Shown: positions 1 through 8,538 of the stretch, in pieces
Position numbering within the stretch: position 1 is the first letter of the stretch
How the letters are laid out: the number at the start of each line of letters is the position of its first letter
Assembly: GCA_001899005.1 (NCBI GenBank)
Contig: MKUW01000015.1
Coordinates: 1-64,000 of the forward strand
DNA: 64,000 nt
Source of the DNA: Chloroflexi bacterium 44-23
GTDB taxonomy: Bacteria; Chloroflexota; Anaerolineae; Anaerolineales; Anaerolineaceae
Reading direction: 5' to 3'
Notes under the pieces: model-generated
What the model saw: only the letters and a program-made list of their open reading frames with translations
The model's database searches: none
Told to the model about the DNA's origin: nothing
Program-made: the position numbers and the translations under genes

Positions 1-474
1 CCGATGTATTATGAAGATTCGGATTGGTGCTATCGAGCGCGGGTATTAGGTTTCAGCATATTTCTGGCACCTGCAGTCAAGATTTATCACGATTTCGGGC
101 AGAATTCTGCTGGTGAGAGGATTGGTCCGAAAAAATTGGAAAATGTGACTTATAGCCGATTGAGATATATAAGAAAGCTTTTTACGGGATGGAATTATTT
201 GGCTTTTTTTCTTAGTTATTTGATTTTTGATTTGGGAGTAATTTTTTATTCATTTTTATCCGGGCGAGGAAAGGTGAATAGTAAAGCCATAATTTCAGGA
301 TGGAAGAAATACATTCTCGGAATAAATACAAAACCTGTTAACATACAAGGAAAGATGTATAGCACAGAAAAAATTGTTATCTTACCCCCGCATGTAAATT
401 TAAGTATCCCAACACTATTACAGCATTCTCTCAATAAATATATCGATTATATTCAAATTAGACACAAAAATTGA
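1..474 (+). CDS. Glycosyltransferase family 2, 3' end only (cut by window start)
   Basis: The reading frame is already open at base 1, so only the last ~157 codons are present. The visible part begins with the E-D-x-D-W-C-Y-R motif that ends the catalytic GT-A domain in rhamnosyltransferase-like GT2 enzymes. A loop with H-D-F-G follows, comparable to the H-Y-G-G of the complete GT2 at 13048. Then comes one hydrophobic segment (about residues 68-88) and a basic tail. It probably transfers a sugar from a nucleotide donor onto a lipid-linked glycan on the cytoplasmic membrane face. It is the first visible member of a surface-polysaccharide region. Donor and acceptor cannot be inferred. Confidence 0.8.
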   Translation, partial: PMYYEDSDWCYRARVLGFSIFLAPAVKIYHDFGQNSAGERIGPKKLENVTYSRLRYIRKLFTGWNYLAFFLSYLIFDLGVIFYSFLSGRGKVNSKAIISGWKKYILGINTKPVNIQGKMYSTEKIVILPPHVNLSIPTLLQHSLNKYIDYIQIRHKN

Positions 475-769
475 TGGTGATTTCAAAAATTACGTATTCT
501 TGATTCTTAGGATTAATAAAATAAAAATCAACAAGCTTGGAATCCATGGAAATTCTTTCACATATGTTTTCAGCCATTAAGCTGTTAATGTTGCTAATAA
601 AAGGATCGTTGTAAACAAATACATTTGGAAGATTTGATTGATTTGAATTAACAATGAGGGTGGTAGGAAAGGACAACTCCGGTACATCCAGCGAATTTTT
701 TTTGGTGATTATTTTCTGTTTCTTTTTTTGTCTAGTAACCTTTAGGATCCATATGTCGCACCACTTTAA
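458..769 (-). pseudogene. Possible gene remnant on the minus strand in the 475-836 gap
   Basis: The 362-base gap between two plus-strand genes holds a minus-strand frame open for about 104 codons (769 down to the TAA at 458-460), ending convergently 17 bases inside the upstream gene. It has no ATG near its 5' end; the only candidate start is TTG at 676. It has no visible ribosome-binding site. The residues look protein-like rather than low-complexity, but I recognise no family. It could be the tail of a decayed gene or a chance frame in AT-rich DNA. Nothing else was seen in this gap apart from the ribosome-binding site of the next gene. Confidence 0.2.
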
Positions 770-836
770 TTAACCCTCAAGATCTTATAGAAAGAAAGTT
801 ACACCAACAATTTACAAAGTATATGGAGAATAAATA

Positions 837-2480
837 GTGAAAAGAAAGCAACAACTGTGTGATTTTTTGAAATTAGTTTCAATAAAAATTGATTCTACGA
901 TTTCATCTGTAAATGGATATATAAAAAGTAATGCGCAATTAATTATAATACTTATTATAGGTGCACTTGCTGCCTATGGATTTGAACTCTTTAATTTTAA
1001 TTTGACAATTGATGAAGAAGTTTATGCCTTTTCTTATGGTCCTAATCCAGGATGGATAGGACAGGGCAGATGGGGAATGTATATACTCAATAAGATTTTT
1101 TTACCGTACTCTAGTGTTCCAGTGGTTCCTCTATTTTTGGCTTTAGCCTTCCATCTATTTTCAATTTTATTGATCTTGGATGGTTGGGAGGTGAAATCTA
1201 CTTTGGATCGTGCATTAATAGGCATGATTAATATCACTTTCCCAACAATAGCTTATGCATATACATTTTCTACATTTAACTATGGTATCGGTTTTGGATT
1301 TCTATGCATAGGTTTGAGTATATATCAATTTAAAAAGCACCGTGGATGGATAAAATTTCTCGCCGTTATACCAGCAGCGTTCGCTGTTGGTATTTATCAA
1401 GGGTTCATCCTTGCACTATTAGCAGTTTTGCTTGTAGACATAATCTCTTTGGGACTGAATTCGAAGAAACTAATGGCTAAAGATTTATTGAATATTTTTG
1501 TTATTGTGGTTGGTGCTCTTCTTACCTATTTCATTGCACAAAAGCTTGTTATTTACTTGTCTCGGATCGATAAGTCTGAATATTTATTAAATTATATCCA
1601 TCCTGGATCCCTTTTTGGAAATTTAAAATACATTCTTAACCAGATTTGGAGTACGATCCAAAATGTATACCTTGGAAAGAAATCTATTTATTCAATTAAT
1701 ATTCCAATGCTTGGTGTTTTGTCGATTACATTATTAGTGGGATTTGTAATTGGTTTAATTCGGTCTCATATTTCCCTCGTAAATAAAATCATGATTTCTT
1801 TTTTCTTAGTTGTGTTAATAGTGTTGCCTTTCTCTATAGATTTCTTATCTGGTGGCAACGTCCCAATTCGTGTTTATGTTGCTCTTCCAATAGTAGTTTC
1901 CGGTTTTGGAATGTTAGGATTAGGAAACAATTTAAAGGTGTATAAATTTCTAGTAACAATTATTGCGTGTTTTTGTTTTCTCCAGTTTTTCGTTTCAACT
2001 AATCATCTTTTTACTTCATCATACTTATCACTTCAAGAAGATCGATTATTAGCGGCTCAACTGATTGATAAGATTCAAGAAGAAAAAGCGTCTGGTGTAG
2101 AAGCCCCAAAATATTTGGAGATTATAGGTTATATTAATAGGCCAGAAACTGAATTGATGCCCAAGATCGAGACATTTGGCTCATCATTTTTTGAATGGGA
2201 TCAAGGCAACATCCATCGAGTTCTTTTGTTTTTACAAACAGTTGGGTATGATGATTTATCTGCCTTGCCGGGAGAGAGACGAGCAGAGTTTATTCCACTC
2301 GGAGAAGTTATGCCACAGTGGCCAGATAAAGGAAGCGTTAAAGTGATTGGAGATACGGTTTTGGTTAAATTTAGCGCATACTCTAGCTATCAGAAAAGAA
2401 CTATTTGTTCTAATCTACAAGAATTGTCAGCAAATAGTTTGGATATTGATACTTGTGTTATCAAAATGTTTGTAAATTAA
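837..2480 (+). CDS. GtrII-like membrane glucosyltransferase (Glucos_trans_II family)
   Basis: This 547-residue polytopic membrane protein has about ten hydrophobic segments. The N-terminal signature is typical of the GtrII glucosyltransferase family: T-I-D-E-E at 57-61 just after the first membrane span, then G-Q-G-R-W-G-M-Y at 75-82. Members are GT-C-type enzymes that take a sugar from a polyprenyl-phosphate donor outside the cell and add it to a surface glycan, as in O-antigen serotype conversion. The soluble C-terminal ~120 residues would be extracytoplasmic. Translation starts at GTG 837 with GGAG at 825-828. A GtrB-like donor synthase lies two genes downstream (3999). The glycan target is unknown. 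Confidence 0.75.
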   Translation: MKRKQQLCDFLKLVSIKIDSTISSVNGYIKSNAQLIIILIIGALAAYGFELFNFNLTIDEEVYAFSYGPNPGWIGQGRWGMYILNKIFLPYSSVPVVPLFLALAFHLFSILLILDGWEVKSTLDRALIGMINITFPTIAYAYTFSTFNYGIGFGFLCIGLSIYQFKKHRGWIKFLAVIPAAFAVGIYQGFILALLAVLLVDIISLGLNSKKLMAKDLLNIFVIVVGALLTYFIAQKLVIYLSRIDKSEYLLNYIHPGSLFGNLKYILNQIWSTIQNVYLGKKSIYSINIPMLGVLSITLLVGFVIGLIRSHISLVNKIMISFFLVVLIVLPFSIDFLSGGNVPIRVYVALPIVVSGFGMLGLGNNLKVYKFLVTIIACFCFLQFFVSTNHLFTSSYLSLQEDRLLAAQLIDKIQEEKASGVEAPKYLEIIGYINRPETELMPKIETFGSSFFEWDQGNIHRVLLFLQTVGYDDLSALPGERRAEFIPLGEVMPQWPDKGSVKVIGDTVLVKFSAYSSYQKRTICSNLQELSANSLDIDTCVIKMFVN

Positions 2481-2537
2481 AGAGAAATAATTTTTTTCAC
2501 TATATCTTCGTAAGAGATATTAAGGTAGAGAAACAAA

Positions 2538-3968
2538 TTGAAAATGTTTAAATCCGTCTATGATTTGATTCACCGTCATCTTAAATTGAGTGTATTTTTC
2601 ATTATTTTTGGCATTCTTCTTTTCTTGAATATTATAAAACCCCTTTCTAATGCTTATTACTATGATTCTGATCAATATTGGAAACTGAGTGAAGAATTTG
2701 TAAGATCGGGCTCATTTTCACTGCTGAATTATGGTTCGGTCCTGAGAGGTTATTTATATCCTCTTATAATTTATGTTATTAGAAAATTGGCCTCTCTTAT
2801 TAGTTTTTCGGATATCATTACATTTCAATTAATTATGTCACTTGTTCATGCTATTTTTCTGGCAATTTTAGTACCTGATTTAATTAGACTTTTATTTAAT
2901 AAAAAGGTAAAAATTTATCAAACTATTGTCTTTGGTTCTTTAATCCTCTTTTTTTGGCGAGGTTCTTTTTTTTATCCGTTAACCGACATTTTAGCATTTA
3001 TATTTCTGATTTCAGGAATTTATATTGTTCAAAAATTTTGTCATAAAACCACATGGATTGGGCTTTTCCCAGGTCTCCTCTGGGGAGGAGCTGCTATAAT
3101 ACGTCCTTCCTATCTGATAACTCTACCCTTTTTATTGATTTGGGCAATTTACTGTTATCATTTGCAAATCAATTATTTCACTAAAATTATTCTATACAAA
3201 TTGGCAATGATCATTGTTGGGTTGCTTATTGTTTTTAGTCCACAATTATTAATAAACACCACTCATTTTGGTGTATTCAGTCCTTTTGTCCAAACTCAAG
3301 TAGATTCAACGAATCTTTTTTTGCAACAACTAAATTGGGGAATCGTGATACAGAAATATGAGACCAGTATTGATCCAGATTATCCTTCGCCACAAGTTTA
3401 TTTCTTAGATCGTCAAGGAGAATCTATCCTAATAAGGTCTAGCGTTTCACCAGATACCCCTATTTCTCTTGGAAAATACGTTGAACTTTTATTTAAATAT
3501 CCTTTAGATTTCATGAGTATTTATTTACGCCATATATTCAACGGGCTCGATATTGTCTATAATACTGTTTATGTGAATAATGTTTATGACAACGCTTTAC
3601 ACATGCGCCTTGCAAATTATTCATTATGGTTTCTGGTTGTTATTTATATTCAAAAATACTTTCCTAATATTAAAGCTCGAAAATTATTAAATTCTCAACT
3701 TTTATTACCGATTATTATTGCAATGCCATCTTTGGTCTCTATTCCAACGGCGATCGAAGTAAGATTTATGATTCCCATTTCATTTATGGCTTATGGGCTT
3801 GCAGCTTTTTGGATCCTTCCGGAGTTTTTCGAAATTAGTTTAGTGGAAAAGAAAAATATGGTTTTTAAATATTTTGTTGAGTATATTATCTTTGTTGCAT
3901 TTTGTTTTTTGCTTTCTTCAAATACTTACATGGGCTTAGAATTTGGCTCTTATGTACTTGGTTTATAA
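2538..3968 (+). CDS. Polytopic membrane protein, probable GT-C / GT39-like glycosyltransferase
   Basis: This 476-residue protein has about ten membrane spans. The loop after the first span carries Y-Y-D-S-D-Q-Y (about 41-47), in the place where PMT/ArnT-type GT-C enzymes keep their catalytic aspartate, and R-G-Y-L-Y-P follows at 70-75. Such enzymes use polyprenyl-phosphate sugars on the outer membrane face. The predicted start is TTG 2538 with an AAGG at 2522-2525; an in-frame ATG at 2544 is an alternative. It sits 57 bases after the GtrII-like gene and immediately before the GtrB-like gene, so the three probably form one transcript. Family assignment rests on topology and the acidic loop only. 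Confidence 0.5.
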   Translation: MKMFKSVYDLIHRHLKLSVFFIIFGILLFLNIIKPLSNAYYYDSDQYWKLSEEFVRSGSFSLLNYGSVLRGYLYPLIIYVIRKLASLISFSDIITFQLIMSLVHAIFLAILVPDLIRLLFNKKVKIYQTIVFGSLILFFWRGSFFYPLTDILAFIFLISGIYIVQKFCHKTTWIGLFPGLLWGGAAIIRPSYLITLPFLLIWAIYCYHLQINYFTKIILYKLAMIIVGLLIVFSPQLLINTTHFGVFSPFVQTQVDSTNLFLQQLNWGIVIQKYETSIDPDYPSPQVYFLDRQGESILIRSSVSPDTPISLGKYVELLFKYPLDFMSIYLRHIFNGLDIVYNTVYVNNVYDNALHMRLANYSLWFLVVIYIQKYFPNIKARKLLNSQLLLPIIIAMPSLVSIPTAIEVRFMIPISFMAYGLAAFWILPEFFEISLVEKKNMVFKYFVEYIIFVAFCFLLSSNTYMGLEFGSYVLGL

Positions 3969-3998
3969 TTGAAAGAAATAGTAAATGAAAGTAAATGT

Positions 3999-4943
3999 AT
4001 GAAGAAGTTCTCAATTTGTGTCCCAGTTTATTTTAATGAGCTTAACTTACCTGATACAATCTCGCAATTGCTAAGTATCTCATATGAAATTCCAGAATAT
4101 CAATTTGAATTGGTTTTCGTCGATGACGGATCTGGTGACCGCTCATTAGAGATTCTGCTCAATTTCCAAAAAGAGTATCCTGGCATTATCAAAGTAGTCA
4201 AGTTAACCCGTAATTTCGGTTCCATGGCGGCCATTCAGGCAGGTTTTTCCATTGCCACAGGCGATTGTGTTGGCGTTATAGCAGCAGATCTTCAAGATCC
4301 CCCTGAGTTGTTCATCGAAATGATCCGCCATTGGGAACAAGGTAATAAAGTAATTTTTGCCGTCCGACGGGACAGAGAAGAAACTCTCATACAAAAAATG
4401 TTCTCCAATGGCTATTATTCTTTAATTAGAAAATTTGCAATATATAATTATCCAAGTGGAGGATTTGACTTTCTACTGGCAGACCGTCAAGTAGTAGATG
4501 AAGTCAACCGAATTCACGAAAAAAACACCAATTTTATGACTCTAATCTATTGGTTGGGATTCAAACCTATTCTCATTTATTACGTGCGAAGAAGCCGTAA
4601 GAATGGCAAGTCAAGATGGACTTTAGGGAAGAAAATCAAGCTCTTTATCGATACATTTGTTGCTTTTTCTTATTTTCCAATCCAATTACTTTCGGTAACT
4701 GGGTTCGTTGTAGCACTCCTTTCTTTCCTTTATGGAGTATATATCTTTTTTTATTGGTTGTTTTTGGGAATCAATCTGGCGGGCTGGGTACCTATGATGG
4801 TTGTATTAACTTTTACAGCAGGAGTTCAAATGACAATGTTGGGTATCCTAGGAGAATACTTATGGCGTACACTTGATGAATCTCGAAGTCGGCCATATTA
4901 TGTAATTGATGAAGTGTTCGAAACCCCCATTAAAATTGAGTAG
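3999..4943 (+). CDS. GtrB-like polyprenol-phosphate glycosyltransferase (GT2, DPM1 type)
   Basis: A cytoplasmic GT-A domain carries V-D-D-G-S-G-D-R-S (41-49) and A-D-L-Q-D-P-P (96-102), the metal- and donor-binding motifs of dolichol/undecaprenyl-phosphate hexosyltransferases. Two C-terminal membrane spans follow, as in GtrB and ArnC. The likely reaction is transfer of a hexose from a nucleotide sugar to undecaprenyl phosphate, making the donor for the membrane enzymes at 837 and 2538. I chose ATG 3999. The frame could start at TTG 3969 directly after the upstream stop, but that codon has no ribosome-binding site. A GtrA-type flippase, the usual third partner, is not visible in the window. 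Confidence 0.85.
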   Translation: MKKFSICVPVYFNELNLPDTISQLLSISYEIPEYQFELVFVDDGSGDRSLEILLNFQKEYPGIIKVVKLTRNFGSMAAIQAGFSIATGDCVGVIAADLQDPPELFIEMIRHWEQGNKVIFAVRRDREETLIQKMFSNGYYSLIRKFAIYNYPSGGFDFLLADRQVVDEVNRIHEKNTNFMTLIYWLGFKPILIYYVRRSRKNGKSRWTLGKKIKLFIDTFVAFSYFPIQLLSVTGFVVALLSFLYGVYIFFYWLFLGINLAGWVPMMVVLTFTAGVQMTMLGILGEYLWRTLDESRSRPYYVIDEVFETPIKIE

Positions 4944-4948
4944 AAAAG

Positions 4949-5899
4949 ATGAAAGAATATTTTTCACATTCAAGCGCTATTATTGAATCGGCAAAAATCG
5001 GCAAAGGAACCCGAATTTGGGCATTTTCTCACGTTTTACCAGGTGCTGTTATTGGAGAAGACTGCAACCTATGTGATCATACCTTCTTTGAAAACGATGT
5101 AAGTCTGGGAAATCGAGTTACAGTAAAGTGTGGGGTTCAAATCTGGGATGGTACCACGGTAGAAGATGATGTCTTCATTGGTCCAAACGCAACATTTACC
5201 AATGATCCCTTTCCGCGCAGTAAGCAACATCCCAAATTATTTGCTCGTACTTGGGTCCGAAAAGGCGCATCCATTGGTGCCAATGCCACAATTTTACCTG
5301 GCCTGACAATTGGACAATTTTCCATGGTGGGTGCCGGTGCAGTTGTAACCAAAGACGTTCCTCCTTTTGCTATTGTTGTGGGAAATCCCGCTCAGATTAC
5401 CGGATATGTTCAGGCTTATAAGAGTCCAGGTAAAATTATCAAGGCTGACATGAAACAGGAGATTTCTGAAGACTCGGATGTTATTGGTGCCCGGTTGTTT
5501 AAGCTGCCGCTTGTTGTGGATTTGCGCGGTAGCCTAACATTTGCCGAGATTAGCAAATCTTTACCATTTATCCCTAACAGGTTTTTTATGGTTTTCGACG
5601 TTCCTAGCAAGGAAGTTCGAGGTGAACATGCACATCGCACATGTCATCAATTTTTATTATGCGTAAAAGGTAGCTGTTCTGTTGTCGTTGATAATGGGCG
5701 CAAGCGTGTTGAGTTTTTGTTAAACCATCCGAGTCTCGGAATACATATTCCTCCCATGATATGGGCGACTCAGTATAAATATTCACCAGATGCCGTCTTA
5801 TTAGTGCTTGCATCCGACGTATACATAGCAGAAGATTACATTCGTGATTATGATTTATTCCTTGAGGAAATTAAGAAAATTAATGGAATTCACGCATAA
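4949..5899 (+). CDS. WxcM-type fusion: sugar N-acetyltransferase + 3,4-ketoisomerase
   Basis: There are two domains in 316 residues. Residues 1-150 are hexapeptide repeats of a left-handed beta-helix acetyltransferase (ending [10 protein letters not shown] and G-N-P-A). Residues 180-312 are a small cupin of the FdtA/QdtA sugar 3,4-ketoisomerase family, with [11 protein letters not shown] at 224-234; the HAH pair at 227-229 matches the catalytic histidines of that family. The isomerase moves the keto group of dTDP-4-keto-6-deoxyhexose. The acetyltransferase acts after the aminotransferase encoded next, giving a 3-acetamido-3,6-dideoxyhexose such as Fuc3NAc or Qui3NAc. It lies 5 bases after the GtrB-like gene. 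The exact stereoisomer cannot be told from sequence alone. Confidence 0.85.
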   Translation: MKEYFSHSSAIIESAKIGKGTRIWAFSHVLPGAVIGEDCNLCDHTFFENDVSLGNRVTVKCGVQIWDGTTVEDDVFIGPNATFTNDPFPRSKQHPKLFARTWVRKGASIGANATILPGLTIGQFSMVGAGAVVTKDVPPFAIVVGNPAQITGYVQAYKSPGKIIKADMKQEISEDSDVIGARLFKLPLVVDLRGSLTFAEISKSLPFIPNRFFMVFDVPSKEVRGEHAHRTCHQFLLCVKGSCSVVVDNGRKRVEFLLNHPSLGIHIPPMIWATQYKYSPDAVLLVLASDVYIAEDYIRDYDLFLEEIKKINGIHA

Positions 5900-6995
5900 A
5901 GTCTCCTTTTTGGATATGAAGACTCCATACATTGAACTTAAACATGAATTGGATGAGGCTTATCAACGTGTGATGGAATCTGGTTGGTATATTTTAGGTA
6001 GAGAAGTTAAATCCTTCGAACAGGAATTCGCTGAATATTGTGGAACTCAATATTGCATTGGGGTTGGCAACGGATTAGAAGCCTTACACCTTATTTTATG
6101 TGGATACGGAATCGGAAAAGGAGACGAAGTAATTGTACCTTCCAACACATATATTGCTACTTGGCTGGCAGTTTCTTATATTGAGGCTAAACCGGTTCCT
6201 GTTGAACCAGATTTGCATACCTTTAACCTCGATCCAAACCGGGTTGAAGCTGCGATTACTTCTCGCACGCGGGCAATCATGCCTGTCCACCTGTATGGTC
6301 AATCTGCTGACATGGACCCATTGATGCAACTCGCCCAGAAAAATAACCTTAAGGTGGTGGAAGATGCAGCCCAATCACAAGGGACCCGGTATAAAGACCG
6401 ACTAAGCGGAAGTCTGGGTCACGCAGCAGGTTTCAGTTTTTACCCTGGAAAAAACTTGGGAGCCTACGGTGATGCCGGTGCCATTTTAACCAATGATGAT
6501 TCTTTGGCTGAAAAAGTTCTTATGTTGCGCAATTACGGATCGAAAAAAAAATATTATAATGAACAGAAAGGATATAACTCCCGTCTTGATGAAATGCAAG
6601 CTGCTTTCTTAAGAGTGAAACTACATCATTTAGATGAATGGAACCAACGCCGCATGAAGATAGCTTTGTATTATTTAAATCATTTGGCTGGGTTACCTCA
6701 ATTAGTTTTGCCTTACATACCAGAGTGGTCACAACCTATCTGGCACATTTTCCCAATCCTCCACAAAAAGCGCGATAATTTGCAAAAATATTTATATGAA
6801 AAAGGTATAGAAACTCTAATTCATTATCCTGTTCCTCCGCATCTTTCAATAGCATATAGTGATTTGAACATGCCAAAAGGATCCTTTCCAATCGCTGAAC
6901 AGATCGCTTCATCAGAATTAAGTCTGCCAATGGGGCCGCACCTAAGTTTAGCAGATGCAAAATATGTCGTCGATGCTATCCAAGAGTTCGACTAA
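5883..6995 (+). CDS. DegT/DnrJ/EryC1/StrS aminotransferase (FdtB/QdtB-like)
   Basis: This PLP-dependent sugar aminotransferase has 370 residues from ATG 5883, which overlaps the end of the preceding gene by 17 bases; a longer upstream frame exists but lacks support. Family motifs include G-V-G-N-G-L-E-A-L (PLP phosphate cup), E-D-A-A-Q (about 160) and [10 protein letters not shown] with the Schiff-base lysine at about K190. The neighbouring ketoisomerase implies that it converts dTDP-3-keto-6-deoxyhexose plus glutamate to the 3-amino sugar. The dTDP-glucose synthesis genes (rmlA, rmlB) are not in the window and must be elsewhere. Confidence 0.85.
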   Translation: MEFTHKVSFLDMKTPYIELKHELDEAYQRVMESGWYILGREVKSFEQEFAEYCGTQYCIGVGNGLEALHLILCGYGIGKGDEVIVPSNTYIATWLAVSYIEAKPVPVEPDLHTFNLDPNRVEAAITSRTRAIMPVHLYGQSADMDPLMQLAQKNNLKVVEDAAQSQGTRYKDRLSGSLGHAAGFSFYPGKNLGAYGDAGAILTNDDSLAEKVLMLRNYGSKKKYYNEQKGYNSRLDEMQAAFLRVKLHHLDEWNQRRMKIALYYLNHLAGLPQLVLPYIPEWSQPIWHIFPILHKKRDNLQKYLYEKGIETLIHYPVPPHLSIAYSDLNMPKGSFPIAEQIASSELSLPMGPHLSLADAKYVVDAIQEFD

Positions 6996-7300
6996 AAAAA
7001 CGTAAAGCATAATTAATCAATTATGTCAAAATTTAGGATGCATATGAAAAAAATAAATCTTTGGACAAGCTGGTGTCGGTTCTCTGACAGTATCTTGTTT
7101 GGTCTACTTATATTAATAAATTGGTTTTCAATAATAGCAATTGACCCAATTTTATAAAAGTGAGGATATAAACCATCTTATAATTCTTTTATAAAAGGTG
7201 AAGGATATGAAGTCTTTTTCTCTTAATCTAACGTAAGAATAGGGAATGAATTAATATTAAGAATTTTTGGCGTTATCTGATTCTATTTTAAGAAAAGTTA
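6996..7300. other. Gene-poor gap between convergent glycan genes
   Basis: Apart from the 37-codon ORF at 7044, the 305-base gap contains an AT-rich perfect inverted repeat (7-base arms 7008-7014 and 7019-7025, 4-base loop) just after the aminotransferase, which may act as a weak terminator. It also has a well-formed start (GAAGGAT then ATG 7207) that opens only 9 codons. Two good starts leading nowhere suggest decayed genes. No repeat borders or transposase fragments were seen. Confidence 0.4.
7044..7157 (+). pseudogene. 37-codon membrane ORF, probable truncated start of an O-antigen ligase/polymerase-like gene
   Basis: An ATG at 7044 is preceded by AGGA at 7035-7038 and opens 37 codons to TAA 7155-7157. 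The peptide has a tryptophan/cysteine-containing head and one hydrophobic span, then stops at I-D-P-I-L. This resembles the beginning of polytopic O-antigen ligase or Wzy proteins, which often have a W-C-D/R motif before the first span. No continuation was seen in the other frames. It could instead be a genuine single-span small protein. Confidence 0.3.
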
Positions 7301-8536
7301 TTATAAACCCATACCAACTTTTCGATATAACTTCCAATAAAAATAAGATTCTTGCTCAATATTTGTAGCCTGTGTGTGAGTACGAATATTCTCTTTTAAT
7401 GAATTTATCAATTCAGGATTCCCTATTAACATCATAATTTTATCACTGAGATCTTCGGGGTTTCCAGGTTGGAATGTAAATCCGTTCACATTATTTATCA
7501 CAATGTCAGCTGTAGCACCCAAATTAGAACCAATAACGGGCACATTGCTTGCAAATGCTTCTTGGAGCACAAAAGGAAAATTCTCATACCAAATTGAAGG
7601 AAAAATAATAACATCTATCTCTTGATAAATAGTTGGCAATTGGTCGGAGTTATAACTTCCTCTGAATTCTATATTTTTATTTCCTTCGCACAATTCCATA
7701 ATTCGCGAAGTATAAGCCGGCTCACCTCTTCCATAAATTATTAGTCTGGCATTTCCATTATTAATATTATTGAAAGCATTTATTAATATATGCAGTCCTT
7801 TATGATAAATGAAGGTGCCAGCGAAACCAAAATTAAGGATTGAATTGGCAGAATATACTTTTTCATTTGTTTTAATATTCCCAAAATCAATTCCATGCTG
7901 ATTTACAACAATTGGCAATTTTTCAAATTCTTTGATAAACATTCGGGCTAAAAAAACACTGGGTGATATGACCGCCTTTGCCTTAAACAAGATCTTTTTA
8001 GCTAGCTCCAATCTATCAATAATAAATCTGTTATCGAATTCGCTGCATAATATTTTACATGCAGATCCTTTTTCGGGGCCTGAACAAAGTGAGTTTTGAT
8101 TCGGAGCTAAAATTATCTTGGGACAAATCAAGAAAAAATCTGTCAATGTCATAATGTATGGAATATTCAGTTCTAGCGCAGCAAGTACAAATTGGTGAAC
8201 ACGCATTGAATGACCCACGTGGATTATGTCCGGCTTCTCTCTTTTCAAGAACTCTTTTGCAAACTTAAAAGTTGAATCATCATTTAAAGAAATATGTAAA
8301 TCCATTGGTTGGTCTATGTATTTAAAAACGGTCACTGGTATTCCCTTATAGGTAAATTCTTTGATGAAAATATTTTTTTCTTTTCCTTCAAAGAAAGAAT
8401 CTTCGTAGAACCCATAAGTTAATACTTTGACTTTTATGCCCTTTTGTTGGGTCATGTATGCAGTATTGAAAACAAACTTCTCAGTTCCGCTATGAAATTC
8501 AGGATAAAACTGATGGATGAGGTAAAGGACTTTCAT
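7301..8536 (-). CDS. Glycosyltransferase family 4
   Basis: This 411-residue GT-B enzyme has an N-terminal acceptor domain beginning K-V-L-Y-L-I-H-Q-F-Y-P with the Gly-rich turn H-S-G-T-E. Its C-terminal donor domain contains G-F-A-G-T-F-I-Y-H-K-G and Y-G-R-G-E-P, then E-A-F-A-S-N-V-P-V-I-G-S, where the first glutamate of the E-x7-E-type motif lies. It probably acts on a lipid-linked glycan at the cytoplasmic face of the membrane. It is the last gene of a three-gene minus-strand operon (11723 to 7301) and starts 2 bases after the upstream stop. Donor unknown. Confidence 0.85.
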   Translation of the reverse strand: MKVLYLIHQFYPEFHSGTEKFVFNTAYMTQQKGIKVKVLTYGFYEDSFFEGKEKNIFIKEFTYKGIPVTVFKYIDQPMDLHISLNDDSTFKFAKEFLKREKPDIIHVGHSMRVHQFVLAALELNIPYIMTLTDFFLICPKIILAPNQNSLCSGPEKGSACKILCSEFDNRFIIDRLELAKKILFKAKAVISPSVFLARMFIKEFEKLPIVVNQHGIDFGNIKTNEKVYSANSILNFGFAGTFIYHKGLHILINAFNNINNGNARLIIYGRGEPAYTSRIMELCEGNKNIEFRGSYNSDQLPTIYQEIDVIIFPSIWYENFPFVLQEAFASNVPVIGSNLGATADIVINNVNGFTFQPGNPEDLSDKIMMLIGNPELINSLKENIRTHTQATNIEQESYFYWKLYRKVGMGL

Positions 8537-8538
8537 GG

